Assembly (NCBI GenBank): GCA_003222135.1
Contig: QHUM01000041.1
Span: 51,583 to 115,582, forward strand
Reading direction: 5' to 3'
DNA length: 64,000 nucleotides
Origin: Gemmatimonadota bacterium
GTDB lineage: Bacteria; Gemmatimonadota; Gemmatimonadetes; Gemmatimonadales; GWC2-71-9
The position numbers and the translations under genes were made by a program. This document shows positions 45,814-53,865 of this stretch, in pieces. Each line of letters begins with the position of its first letter. Position 1 is the stretch's first letter. The notes beneath the pieces were generated by a model, which searched no databases, was not told the DNA's origin, and saw only the letters and a program-made list of their open reading frames with translations.

Positions 45814-45819
45814 ATAATA
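45814..45819 (-). promoter_or_regulatory. Candidate -10 box of the SPFH-speD operon
   Basis: TATTAT on the minus strand, one base from the consensus, in an AT-rich patch (TTATTATCGATTA) unusual for this region. It lies about 25 bases before the SPFH start codon. No convincing -35 box is seen at the right distance, so this is tentative. Confidence 0.35.
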
Positions 45820-45836
45820 ACGCGTACGGAGTCCGG

Positions 45837-45858
45837 GGCCAGACGTTTCGGTCTGGTC
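45837..45858. terminator. Small hairpin between DinB and SPFH genes
   Basis: Inverted repeat CCAGAC / GTCTGG with a six-base loop, extendable by a G-C and a G-T pair. It lies just after the DinB stop in the direction of transcription and before the SPFH promoter candidate. There is no T-run, so it may be a weak terminator or only a leader hairpin. Confidence 0.35.
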
Positions 45859-45866
45859 CGGCAACG

Positions 45867-46352
45867 TCACCCACCGCGCCGCAGCCGCTTGAGCAGCTGG
45901 ATCTGCCCCGCGTGATACAAGTCGTGCGACGCGATGCCGTAGATGTGCTCCGCGGTGGACCAGCGCGAGCGCCACCCGCGTGAGGCGAGACGCGACGGCG
46001 GCAAGCGGGCGATCACTGCGCGCAGCAGCCGGTGTTCTTCCCGAAGCAGCGCGACGTCCCGCTTCCATGCCGCAGTGTCGGCTGGCGCGGGGAGCCGCGG
46101 CCAGTTGCTCCCCGCGCGAGGGAAGGTCAGCCCGAGGTCGCGCGTCAGCCGCCGCCGGACGATGTACTTCCAGTACGCCGCATGCAGCACGATCTCCCAG
46201 ATGTTGTGACGCCCCGGCCGGGGTCGCCACAGCGCGTCGCGGTGCGCGAGCCCGCGAATCGCCCCAGCGAGCGCCGTACCGTGCCATGCGCGGTGATCGA
46301 ATGCCTGGTCCAACACGTCCAGCAGCAGGGCGATCCGCCGATCGCGGGTCAT
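45867..46352 (-). CDS. DinB-family four-helix metalloprotein
   Basis: 161-aa DinB/YfiT-like protein with the usual three-His metal site, visible as NIWEIVLHAAYW and SHDLYHAGQIQLLK plus an earlier His. The family includes thiol-dependent transferases and damage-induced proteins; this member's reaction is unknown. The second helix is unusually Arg-rich. ATG 46350-46352. Confidence 0.9.
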   Translation of the reverse strand: MTRDRRIALLLDVLDQAFDHRAWHGTALAGAIRGLAHRDALWRPRPGRHNIWEIVLHAAYWKYIVRRRLTRDLGLTFPRAGSNWPRLPAPADTAAWKRDVALLREEHRLLRAVIARLPPSRLASRGWRSRWSTAEHIYGIASHDLYHAGQIQLLKRLRRGG

Positions 46353-46389
46353 CGCGGCCTCACAGGGCTCCGCCCCGACTGGTTCCGAT

Positions 46390-47079
46390 TCATCGAGTCG
46401 CCGTGTCGAGGATCGCGATCTTCTGCCAGATCTTGCGCGACAGTCCGGCAGTGAGGTTCTCCACGTCGTTCACGGCTTCCAGCACGACCGGGTCTTGCAG
46501 GTGCTCGACGTACAGCGCCGCTACTTTGCTTGTGAGCGACAGCAGGTCGGTGCAGTAGTCGAGATAGCGGGCCAAGTCGGCGCGGGCCATGCGGCGGTCC
46601 GGCGTCACCTGAATCTCCTCCCGTCCGGGGAGAAACTCGTTCGGGGCCTTCCCTAGCTGGTGCATGTCCACCACGTGTGCGATGCTGCGCAGCTCGTGCA
46701 GCGCCTGGAGCGCCCGCCCGCGCTTCAGGCGTGTGTCGACCGTGGCGAGAAACACCACGGCGACCCCGAGGAAGACGAAGTTCTGGATGGCTTGTGACTG
46801 CATCAGGTCCGTCAGCGTGCGCGGGTCCGCCGACAGTTTGAGGCTGAGGAGCGCCCCGACCCCCAGCGCCATCATCAGCGCGATCACCAGGCCCGACGCG
46901 ATGCGCAGCGGGAGGTTGGGCCGGCTCAGATCGACGGCGCGACCAATCGCCTCCCGGGCGACGGCGAGCAGCTCCCCGCCGACCTGACTCAGCCCCGAGC
47001 CGGGAAACCGCTCCTCGATCCGCCGCTGGACCAGGTCGAGGGTTTCCACGATATGCGCGCCGTCGAGCCGGCGATACAT
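46390..47079 (-). CDS. Membrane protein of unknown function
   Basis: 229-aa protein. A helical N-terminal region (YRRLDGAHIVETLDLVQRRIEERF) is followed by two membrane helices (about 61-80 and 96-113), then a helical cytoplasmic part with RALQALHELRSIAHVVDMHQL and LDYCTDLLSLTSKVAALY. I do not recognise a named family. ATG 47077-47079. It begins about 45 bases after the YfcC-like gene and may belong to that operon. Confidence 0.75.
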   Translation of the reverse strand: MYRRLDGAHIVETLDLVQRRIEERFPGSGLSQVGGELLAVAREAIGRAVDLSRPNLPLRIASGLVIALMMALGVGALLSLKLSADPRTLTDLMQSQAIQNFVFLGVAVVFLATVDTRLKRGRALQALHELRSIAHVVDMHQLGKAPNEFLPGREEIQVTPDRRMARADLARYLDYCTDLLSLTSKVAALYVEHLQDPVVLEAVNDVENLTAGLSRKIWQKIAILDTATR

Positions 47080-47123
47080 GCCAGGACCAGGACTCCCGTT
47101 GCCGAGGAGACTACGCCCGGACG

Positions 47124-48464
47124 CTAGCGCAAGCCCACGCCGATGCCAAGGGCGATCGCCACGGCGCCGAGCCCGAGCAGCAAGCCGTACAGTGGCAACG
47201 CGAATTTGAGCCAGTGCTCGTAGCGCACCCCCGCCGCGGCGAGGATCGCCATGAGGGCGCCATTGGTCGGCGTCAACAGCTCGCACAGCCCGCCGCCGTA
47301 CTGGTAGGCGAGCACCGTCACCTGACGCGACAAGCCCAGCAGATCGGACAGGGGGACGAGGATCGGCAGCGTCAGCACGGCGTGGCCGCTGGGGCTCGGC
47401 ACGGCGACGTGGACGACGGCGTGAAGCACCATCATGCCCCACGCCGAGAGTAGGAGCGGCAAGCCGGCGACGGGCGTGAACAGCCCGCGCACGATCGTGT
47501 CGACAATACGCCCCTGGTCGAGCGCCACGTAAATCGCGCGGGCGAACCCGATCACCAGCGCCGCGTAGGCCATCGCCCTGAACCCTTCCACGAAGGCCGC
47601 GGCGGTGCCGCCTACGCCCAGGCCGCCGCACACGCCGGCGACGACCCCCATGGCGAAGAACAGCGCTGCCATCTCATCGAACCCCCAGCGGTAGTGCAGC
47701 ACGCCGACGATCAGGGCGGCGAACGCGACCAGGACCACGACGAGCACCGTCCCGCGGCGCGCCGGGGGCCCGGGCGGCGGGCCGGGGCCGGCCTCCGGGG
47801 GGACGCGCGTGCGGGCAGCGTACCGCATCGTCCCCCACGTCCAGATCGCCAGCGCGACGCTCAGCACCGCGATGCGGAACAGCGAGCCCGAGAGTAACGG
47901 GAGTTGGGCGAGCTGCTGCGCGATCCCGACCTGAAACGGGTTGATGGGACTGAACGCGGCGCCGACAGCGGCCGCCCCGAGGCTCGCCGCGACGGCCGTG
48001 ACGGTATCGAAGCCCAGCCGGCCCACGAGGAGCAACATCACGGGGACCAGGGCGATGATCTCCTCCTTCATGTTGTCCAGCACGCCCCCCAGCGCGAACG
48101 CCAGACAGGCGGCCGGGATCACCAGCGCGTCGCGGCGCGCCAGCCGGCGCACCAACCACTCCACCGCCTCCCGCAGTGCTCCCGTGCGGTCCACCACGGT
48201 GAACGCACCGCCGATCAGGAAGACGAAGAAGATGACCGACGCCGCGTCAACCATGCCCTTCGGAATGGCGACCAGCGCCCACAACGGGCCGACGGGGTGG
48301 GGCGGAACGGCGTGGTAGGTGCCGGCGATCACCACGCGGCGACCCGTGGCAGGATCGTCGCGTCGATCGTATTGACCTGCCGGAAGCACCCAGCTCGCCG
48401 CGGCGGCGAGCGCGATGCCGGCGACCAGCAAGACGAGCGGGTGCGGGAACTTGAAGCCGCTCAC
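47124..48464 (-). CDS. YfcC/arcD-like permease
   Basis: 446-aa transporter of the YfcC family (ion-transporter superfamily), with about twelve helices. Conserved features include PHPLVLLVAGIALAAAASWVLPAGQY at the start, GALREAVEWLVRRLARRD, the DNMKEEIIALVPVMLLLVG segment, NPFQVGIAQQLA and PSPSGHAVLTLPILVPLSDLLG. Relatives are proposed basic amino-acid or peptide-derived carriers; none of this is specific here. GTG 48462-48464 overlaps the APC permease stop (GTGA), so two amino-acid-type permeases are made together. Confidence 0.88.
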   Translation of the reverse strand: MSGFKFPHPLVLLVAGIALAAAASWVLPAGQYDRRDDPATGRRVVIAGTYHAVPPHPVGPLWALVAIPKGMVDAASVIFFVFLIGGAFTVVDRTGALREAVEWLVRRLARRDALVIPAACLAFALGGVLDNMKEEIIALVPVMLLLVGRLGFDTVTAVAASLGAAAVGAAFSPINPFQVGIAQQLAQLPLLSGSLFRIAVLSVALAIWTWGTMRYAARTRVPPEAGPGPPPGPPARRGTVLVVVLVAFAALIVGVLHYRWGFDEMAALFFAMGVVAGVCGGLGVGGTAAAFVEGFRAMAYAALVIGFARAIYVALDQGRIVDTIVRGLFTPVAGLPLLLSAWGMMVLHAVVHVAVPSPSGHAVLTLPILVPLSDLLGLSRQVTVLAYQYGGGLCELLTPTNGALMAILAAAGVRYEHWLKFALPLYGLLLGLGAVAIALGIGVGLR

Positions 48465-49804
48465 CCGTCGGCCGCCCGGGCCCGGGCCCGCCGCCAGGCG
48501 TGGTAGGCGGGCAGACCGAGTGCCACGACGCCGAGCCCGAGCAGCGAGCGCTGCGGGCGCGCCCAGATCGTGTTGAGCACAATCGCCGCGGCCGAGGCGA
48601 CGAACACGAGCGGCGTCCACGGGTACCCGGGGACGCGGAACGGCCGGGGAGCGTCCGGACGGCGCCGCCGCAACACGAAGACGCTGGCTCCGGCCAGCGC
48701 ATAGAAGACCCACGCCGCGAAGATCACGTATGTGAACAGCTGCTCGAAGCTGCCCGTGGCCGCGAGCGCGATGGCCCACGCCGAGCTTACGAGCACCGAG
48801 AATGCCGGCGTGCCGAAGCGCGGATGGATTTCCGCCAGCTTCCGGAAGAACACCCCGTCCCGCGCCATCGCGTAGTACACCCGGGAGTTCGTCAGGGTGA
48901 GACCGTTCGCGGCACTGAACATCGCGACCAGCACGGCGGCGGCGATCAGCGTACCGGCGCCCGGTCCGAGCGATGCGCGCACGGCATCCGCCGCCACGCG
49001 ATCGGTCCGGGCGGCGGCGGCTGGTCCCAGGGCCGCGATGTAGGCGACGTTGGCGAGGAGATAGATCGCGACCAACGTCACCGTGCCGATCACGATGCCG
49101 CGCGGAAACGTGCGCTGCGGGTCGAGGGCTTCGCCGGCCGACGCGGCGACGTTCGCCCACCCTTCGTAGGCCCACAGCACGGCGATCATCGCGACGCCCG
49201 CCCCCGAGAGGAGCGACGGCCCGAGCCGTGCGGTGAACGTCGCGGACCGGAGCTCGGGCAGGCCGTGGCCCGAGCCGAGCAGCACGACGCTCATCGCGAG
49301 GATGGCGGCCACCTTGATCCCCGTGCTCCAATTCTGGACACTCGCGCTGTGGCGGGTGCCGCGCACGTTCACGGCGCCTACGACGGAGATCATCAGGGCG
49401 GCGGCGAGCGTCCTGGCCGTGGGGCCGAGCGGCACGAATTGACGCAGGTATTCCGCGAACGCGACGGCGAGGGTCGCCACCGACCCGGTGGAGATCACGA
49501 AGAACAGCGTCCAGCCGAGCAGGAACGCGGGGAGCGGGCCGAACGCGTCGCGCACGTAGACGTACGCTCCGCCGGCCTCGGGAATCATCCCACCCAGCTC
49601 GCCGTACGTGAGCGCGCCGAGCAGCGAGAGCACGCCCCCCAGGACCCACACGACCAGGGCGTACCCCACGTCCCCTTCGGTTTGGCGCAGCACCGCCCCG
49701 GGTACGACGAAGATCCCCGAGCCGATGACGGTCCCGATGACGATGAACACGAGGTCCCGCAGGCGCAGCGTGCGCGTGAGCGAGGCTTCGGGCACGGCGG
49801 CCAA
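48461..49804 (-). CDS. APC-family amino-acid permease
   Basis: 447-aa carrier with twelve predicted helices. The first helix holds the substrate-binding GTVIGSGIFVVPG signature and AYEGWANVAASAGEALDPQRTFP completes the helix-6 motif of the LAT/APC superfamily. The cargo is probably a neutral or basic amino acid. The start is uncertain: TTG 49802-49804 opens the frame and GTG 49793-49795 is three codons in; neither has a good ribosome site. Confidence 0.93.
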   Translation of the reverse strand: MAAVPEASLTRTLRLRDLVFIVIGTVIGSGIFVVPGAVLRQTEGDVGYALVVWVLGGVLSLLGALTYGELGGMIPEAGGAYVYVRDAFGPLPAFLLGWTLFFVISTGSVATLAVAFAEYLRQFVPLGPTARTLAAALMISVVGAVNVRGTRHSASVQNWSTGIKVAAILAMSVVLLGSGHGLPELRSATFTARLGPSLLSGAGVAMIAVLWAYEGWANVAASAGEALDPQRTFPRGIVIGTVTLVAIYLLANVAYIAALGPAAAARTDRVAADAVRASLGPGAGTLIAAAVLVAMFSAANGLTLTNSRVYYAMARDGVFFRKLAEIHPRFGTPAFSVLVSSAWAIALAATGSFEQLFTYVIFAAWVFYALAGASVFVLRRRRPDAPRPFRVPGYPWTPLVFVASAAAIVLNTIWARPQRSLLGLGVVALGLPAYHAWRRARARAADG

Positions 49805-49817
49805 GCGAATTAGGAGT

Positions 49818-50237
49818 TCAGTGCCACACCGTGACGATCACACCCATCAGCAGGAGGTAGGCGAGCTGGTACCCGGCGTCGATCACCCACACGGCGAGCG
49901 GGTTGTCCGAGAACATGTTGGCCGTGAGGCCGATCGTCGCCGCGAAACCGAGCCACAGCAGGAAACCGAGCCACAGCCCCTGGACGAAGCTCGTGGCCTG
50001 GGTGTACGAGGCGAGCAGCGCCAGCACATACGCCATCACCAGGTAGCACAGCGCCGACACGGCGTACGCCCGGGCGACGCCTCGTTGCTTCATCGCCTCG
50101 AGCTGCTCCGGCGTGTAGCCGTGCGCCTGCATCCATTGCTTCGCGAACAGCACGGGGGAATACCACACGGCGCCCAGGACGAACGTCGCCACCGCGGCGA
50201 CGATGACGGCGAGGATGTTCACGTTGGCGGTAGGCAT
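49818..50237 (-). CDS. DUF1761-family membrane protein
   Basis: 139-aa protein with four membrane helices and the family's VLGAVWYSPVLFAKQWMQ and GFLLWLGFAATIGLTANMFSDN segments. Function unknown. I chose ATG 50235-50237 because an AAGGGAG ribosome site lies six bases before it; an upstream in-frame start lacks one. It precedes the APC permease gene by 13 bases. Confidence 0.9.
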   Translation of the reverse strand: MPTANVNILAVIVAAVATFVLGAVWYSPVLFAKQWMQAHGYTPEQLEAMKQRGVARAYAVSALCYLVMAYVLALLASYTQATSFVQGLWLGFLLWLGFAATIGLTANMFSDNPLAVWVIDAGYQLAYLLLMGVIVTVWH

Positions 50238-50312
50238 GAGCGCTCCCTTGGTGCACGCTGTAGGTCCCGCCAAACTTACTTCTGCCGGAGCATTCGCGCG
50301 TCGTGCCGCGGC

Positions 50313-51635
50313 TCACCAGTGACCGCGCATCCGCACCGTGTCGCCGAGGTAAGCGTACTGAATGCGCCGCATGTAGCCGCTCGCGACCGCGCGGATCTCG
50401 GTCGGTCGCACGCTGCGCAGCCGCTTCACGAACTCGTCCCCGAGGCGGTAGTCCCCGAGGTACAGGTCTGCGCGGGCGAGGAATTCGGCTTGGTCGGCGG
50501 CGCTCGCGTTCTCGGCGAGGTAATCGAAGGCGAAGCTGTCCACGAAGCGACTCAGGGCGAAGTAGTCGAGCTGGCTGAATTGGAGCGTCTCGATCGCCGC
50601 GGTCATGAGCGGCAGCACCTGCTGCGGCTTCGGCGTGCTGGCGTACGCCCCCCCGACCGGAATGGCCTGGTCGATGAACGGCGCGAAGGCGGCGTACGAC
50701 AGGCTGCGCTCGGAGCGCACCATGCGATGCAGCTCGGATGACAGCAGGGCGGTCGCCAGGCGGAACGCCCAGTAGCCGCGGCTCGTGGGCGGGGGGCCCG
50801 TGAAATAGGCGAGGATGTAGTTGGTCGGGATCGCGCGGTGCTCGACGAGCCAATGAGGCTTCAGCTCGGGGGCGGGTGGGGGCAAGGTCCACTGATACGC
50901 GCCGTGCGGCAGCTGTCCCAGCGTCGCGCCCACGAGGGACTCCACCTGGGCCCGCTCGACGTTTCCCACCACCACCAGCAGCATGCGGGACGTGACGAGC
51001 TGGTCGCGCCCGTAGGCCTGCAGATCGGCGGGCGTCAGCGCGGCGAGGGATGCCTCGGTCCCTTCGGGATCGAGCGCGTACGGGTGGTCCTGGAATAGGG
51101 CCGCGGTGGCAAGGATACGGATGCGTTCGTCGGGGTTCGAGTAGCGGGTGCGCGCCCGGCTCAGGAGTTTGCCGCGTGCCTGCGCCACCGCTCGCTCGGA
51201 CAGCGCCGGATGCGTCACACGGTCGGCGAAGACGCGCCAGACGGCGTCGAGATCCCGTGCCAACCCGGTGAAGCCGAACACCGTCCAGTCGACCTCCGGC
51301 TCGAGCGAGACGACCGAGCCTGTGCGCGCCATCGCCCGGCGGGCCGTCTCGTCGGGGAACTGGGCCGTGCCGTATTCCGAGCTTCGCAGCAGCAGGGCTT
51401 CGATCCCCGCCGTGCGCTCGGTGAGTTGCCGGGCGCCGCCCAGCAGGTACAGCCGCACCGCCACGACCTCGCTCGCCCGATTGATCCGCTGGATCACCCG
51501 CAACCCGGCCACGTCGTAGGCCACGGTGAGCGTGTCCGGCGCCGGACCGCTGCGTGCCACGCCACCGGAACCCGCGCCGCCCCAGAAGAGCGGGAGCGCG
51601 GCGGCGCACAGGATCGGCGTGCGACGGGAGCTCAC
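50313..51635 (-). CDS. M16-family peptidase homologue lacking the zinc motif
   Basis: 440-aa secreted protein (signal sequence about residues 1-25) with the two-half M16 fold. The HxxEH zinc site expected in the first helix is replaced: after GIEALLL the text reads RSSEYGT. The second-half landmark R.....Y is kept in SERSLSYAAFAPF. This matches the non-catalytic partner of heterodimeric M16 peptidases, as in mitochondrial alpha-MPP. GTG 51633-51635 overlaps the stop of the active subunit (GTGA), so the two are made in equal amounts. Confidence 0.9.
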   Translation of the reverse strand: MSSRRTPILCAAALPLFWGGAGSGGVARSGPAPDTLTVAYDVAGLRVIQRINRASEVVAVRLYLLGGARQLTERTAGIEALLLRSSEYGTAQFPDETARRAMARTGSVVSLEPEVDWTVFGFTGLARDLDAVWRVFADRVTHPALSERAVAQARGKLLSRARTRYSNPDERIRILATAALFQDHPYALDPEGTEASLAALTPADLQAYGRDQLVTSRMLLVVVGNVERAQVESLVGATLGQLPHGAYQWTLPPPAPELKPHWLVEHRAIPTNYILAYFTGPPPTSRGYWAFRLATALLSSELHRMVRSERSLSYAAFAPFIDQAIPVGGAYASTPKPQQVLPLMTAAIETLQFSQLDYFALSRFVDSFAFDYLAENASAADQAEFLARADLYLGDYRLGDEFVKRLRSVRPTEIRAVASGYMRRIQYAYLGDTVRMRGHW

Positions 51636-53014
51636 GGAGTGGTCTTGTGAGCGCCGCCGCGCAGCCAGGCGGCGAAGGACTCGACGACCGAGGGCGTGGC
51701 CAGCACGCCGATGACGCGGGGTCGGGAGACGACGTAGGTCGTGGCGAAGCGCCGCAGGTCGTTCATGGTCTGGGCGTTCATGCGGTCGCCGTAGGTCGAG
51801 TAATAGTCCATCCCGGCGCTGCTCCACCAGAAGGCGAGCTGCGGCGCGACCATCGCGGTCCGCTCGACGGTCAACGCGGTCGCCACCTCGCGCCGCTTCT
51901 TGGCGATCGCGAGATCGTCATCCGTGACGCCGACGAGCAGGTCGAGATCGTCGAGCTCGTGGAGCAGTATGAGGAGCGCTTCCTGGGCGTGCTCGGGAGT
52001 GGTCTTGCCGCGGAGCTCGATCGGCCCGGTGTGATCGAGGGTGAGATAATTCCCGCTCACTGACAGAAACGGGCCGGTGTCCACGAGCCGGCGCTGGAAC
52101 GGAGAGCCGGCGTCGTTGAACACCCCGAACAGCGCGTCGGCGGCGTAGGTCGCCGCGGGGTCCGCCCGTACGCTCGGGCCTTGCAAGGCGATGACGATCG
52201 TGACGTCGAGCACGTCCTTGCCCAGCAGCACCGCGGTGCTGGCCACGCGCGGCGCTACCGGCGGGATCGGCCGGTCGGCGAAGGGATCGGGTCCCCGTTT
52301 CCAGTCCCCGAAGTGGTGCCGGGCGGCCTCGACCACGCGGTCCTCGGTTACGTCTCCCGTGACGATGAGCGCGGCGTTGTTGGGGACGTAGTACCGCGCG
52401 TAGGTCTCCTTCAGCCGCTCCGGGGTGATCCCCCGCAACGACACACTGTCGCCGCCCACGTCCTTGCGCGGCCACGACGCGCCCCACAGCGCGTGGTCGA
52501 CCTGGCGCTCCAGCAGGTCTTCCGGGTCCGACTCGTCGCGTTGCAGCTCGTCCAGGACCACGGGGCGCTCGTCCTTCAGGTCGCCGTCGGAAAAGTGAGC
52601 GTTTTCGAGCAGGTGCCCCAGCAGCTTGATACCGTCCTCGACGTGGCGGGCGGGCACCACGACGAAGAAGGTGACCACCTCGTGATTCGTCGACCCGTTG
52701 TAGCGTCCGTTGAGCTTCGAGACCTCGTACCCGAACGCCGAGGGGTCGCGGCCGAACGAATGGAACAGCAGGTGCTCGTATAGGTGGGCCAACCCGGCTT
52801 CGAGGGAGTCTTGCGTGAACGACCCGTTGCGCACGGCGACGAGCACCGTGGCGAGGGGCACGGCTCGGTTCTCGGCGACCACGACTTCCAGCCCGTTCTC
52901 GAGCGTGGTGCGGTGAATGAGCCGATCGAGCCCGGACTGCTGGGCGGCGCCGGCGACAGGGAGAAGGGTCAGAGCGGCGAACAGCCTCGACACGCTGCGT
53001 CCGGTGATGGGCAT
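51632..53014 (-). CDS. M16-family zinc metallopeptidase, catalytic
   Basis: 460-aa secreted peptidase with a signal peptide (LFAALTLLPVAGAAQQ). The inverted zinc motif HLYEH is at residues 77-81, with the third ligand Glu156 in VVLDELQRDES and the substrate-binding STNHEVVTFF between. Such enzymes degrade unfolded or signal-derived peptides in the periplasm, usually with the partner encoded next. ATG 53012-53014. Confidence 0.94.
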   Translation of the reverse strand: MPITGRSVSRLFAALTLLPVAGAAQQSGLDRLIHRTTLENGLEVVVAENRAVPLATVLVAVRNGSFTQDSLEAGLAHLYEHLLFHSFGRDPSAFGYEVSKLNGRYNGSTNHEVVTFFVVVPARHVEDGIKLLGHLLENAHFSDGDLKDERPVVLDELQRDESDPEDLLERQVDHALWGASWPRKDVGGDSVSLRGITPERLKETYARYYVPNNAALIVTGDVTEDRVVEAARHHFGDWKRGPDPFADRPIPPVAPRVASTAVLLGKDVLDVTIVIALQGPSVRADPAATYAADALFGVFNDAGSPFQRRLVDTGPFLSVSGNYLTLDHTGPIELRGKTTPEHAQEALLILLHELDDLDLLVGVTDDDLAIAKKRREVATALTVERTAMVAPQLAFWWSSAGMDYYSTYGDRMNAQTMNDLRRFATTYVVSRPRVIGVLATPSVVESFAAWLRGGAHKTTP

Positions 53015-53207
53015 ACGGACGACCTGAACCGGGACGGGGTGTTGCCGTGGCGCCGCACGAACTACGCCATTCACGAGGATCAGGACATGGACACACACTA
53101 TTCCCCGGGTGTGGCGCCGTCGCCATAGACGGCCCGGTAGGTGTAGCGGCGGCGCATTTGCTGGGGGCGTTTTTGCGGCAACGAGGGGTGGAAATGCGAC
53201 AGCGCGC
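53015..53207. other. 193-bp intergenic region before the M16 pair
   Basis: Lies between the YdjM-like stop and the M16 start, both minus strand. It probably contains the M16 promoter, but I see no clear hexamers. A 19-codon minus-strand frame (MRRRYTYRAVYGDG, about 53104-53163) begins with a cluster of basic residues. It lacks a ribosome site, and I do not call it a gene. Confidence 0.35.
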
Positions 53208-53861
53208 TCAGCTGCGCTTGTGATCCAGCCAGCCTGCGACCCCCGCGAACAAGAAGTAGGACAGCAGTGCTGTGAGCGCCGCGGCAGCGCTGCTGGGGGG
53301 TGGCGGCCCGAAGAAGACGGTCGCCTGGACGAGCACCATAACCACTCCAAAGACGGGCATGCCGTAGCGGCCGAGGGGCGTGCCGGCCGTCGTGGAGCGG
53401 AGGTAGAGCAGCATGCCGCCGAACAACACCGCGACCTCGAGCAGGAAGGCGGGAGCGCGGTAGTTCCACAGGCCGAGTCCCAGCTTGAGCATGTCGTCGT
53501 ACAGCGGCAGGTCGGGACGGTGCACGATCACGTCGAGCACCCAGTGGGAGAACACGGCGGCGGCGACGAGCAGCGCCGCGCGACGCGACGCGCCGAAGGC
53601 GCGCAGCGATCGGCAGGCGGCGTACGCACCCAGCGACCACAGCAGCGCCGCGACGAGACTGTGGGTAAAGGGCATGTAGTAGAGGTCGAGGGGATTGGAC
53701 GCCGTGATCCCCGGGACGATGCGGACCTTCTCGACGCCGAGCGGAACGAGGATGCCCCAGCCCACGTCGAGCAACTGGACGGCGAGGAACAGCACCCACA
53801 GCGGGATCGTCTTGTCGAGCCGCTTCGCCGCGAAGCTGATGCCGTAGTGGCCGACGAACAT
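53208..53861 (-). CDS. YdjM/DUF457-like membrane protein
   Basis: 217-aa protein with about five to six membrane helices. The opening MFVGHYGISFAAKRL and the later FTHSLVAALLW and FSHWVLDVIVHRPDLPL place His/Asp residues at membrane ends as in the YdjM (inner-membrane metal-dependent hydrolase) family. No experimental reaction is known for most members. It lies four bases after the methyltransferase/MTHFR gene. Confidence 0.85.
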   Translation of the reverse strand: MFVGHYGISFAAKRLDKTIPLWVLFLAVQLLDVGWGILVPLGVEKVRIVPGITASNPLDLYYMPFTHSLVAALLWSLGAYAACRSLRAFGASRRAALLVAAAVFSHWVLDVIVHRPDLPLYDDMLKLGLGLWNYRAPAFLLEVAVLFGGMLLYLRSTTAGTPLGRYGMPVFGVVMVLVQATVFFGPPPPSSAAAALTALLSYFLFAGVAGWLDHKRS

Positions 53862-53865
53862 AGGG

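Noticed and set aside
53104..53163. A 19-codon minus-strand peptide gene
   Set aside because: It has no ribosome site, is very short and there is no supporting context.
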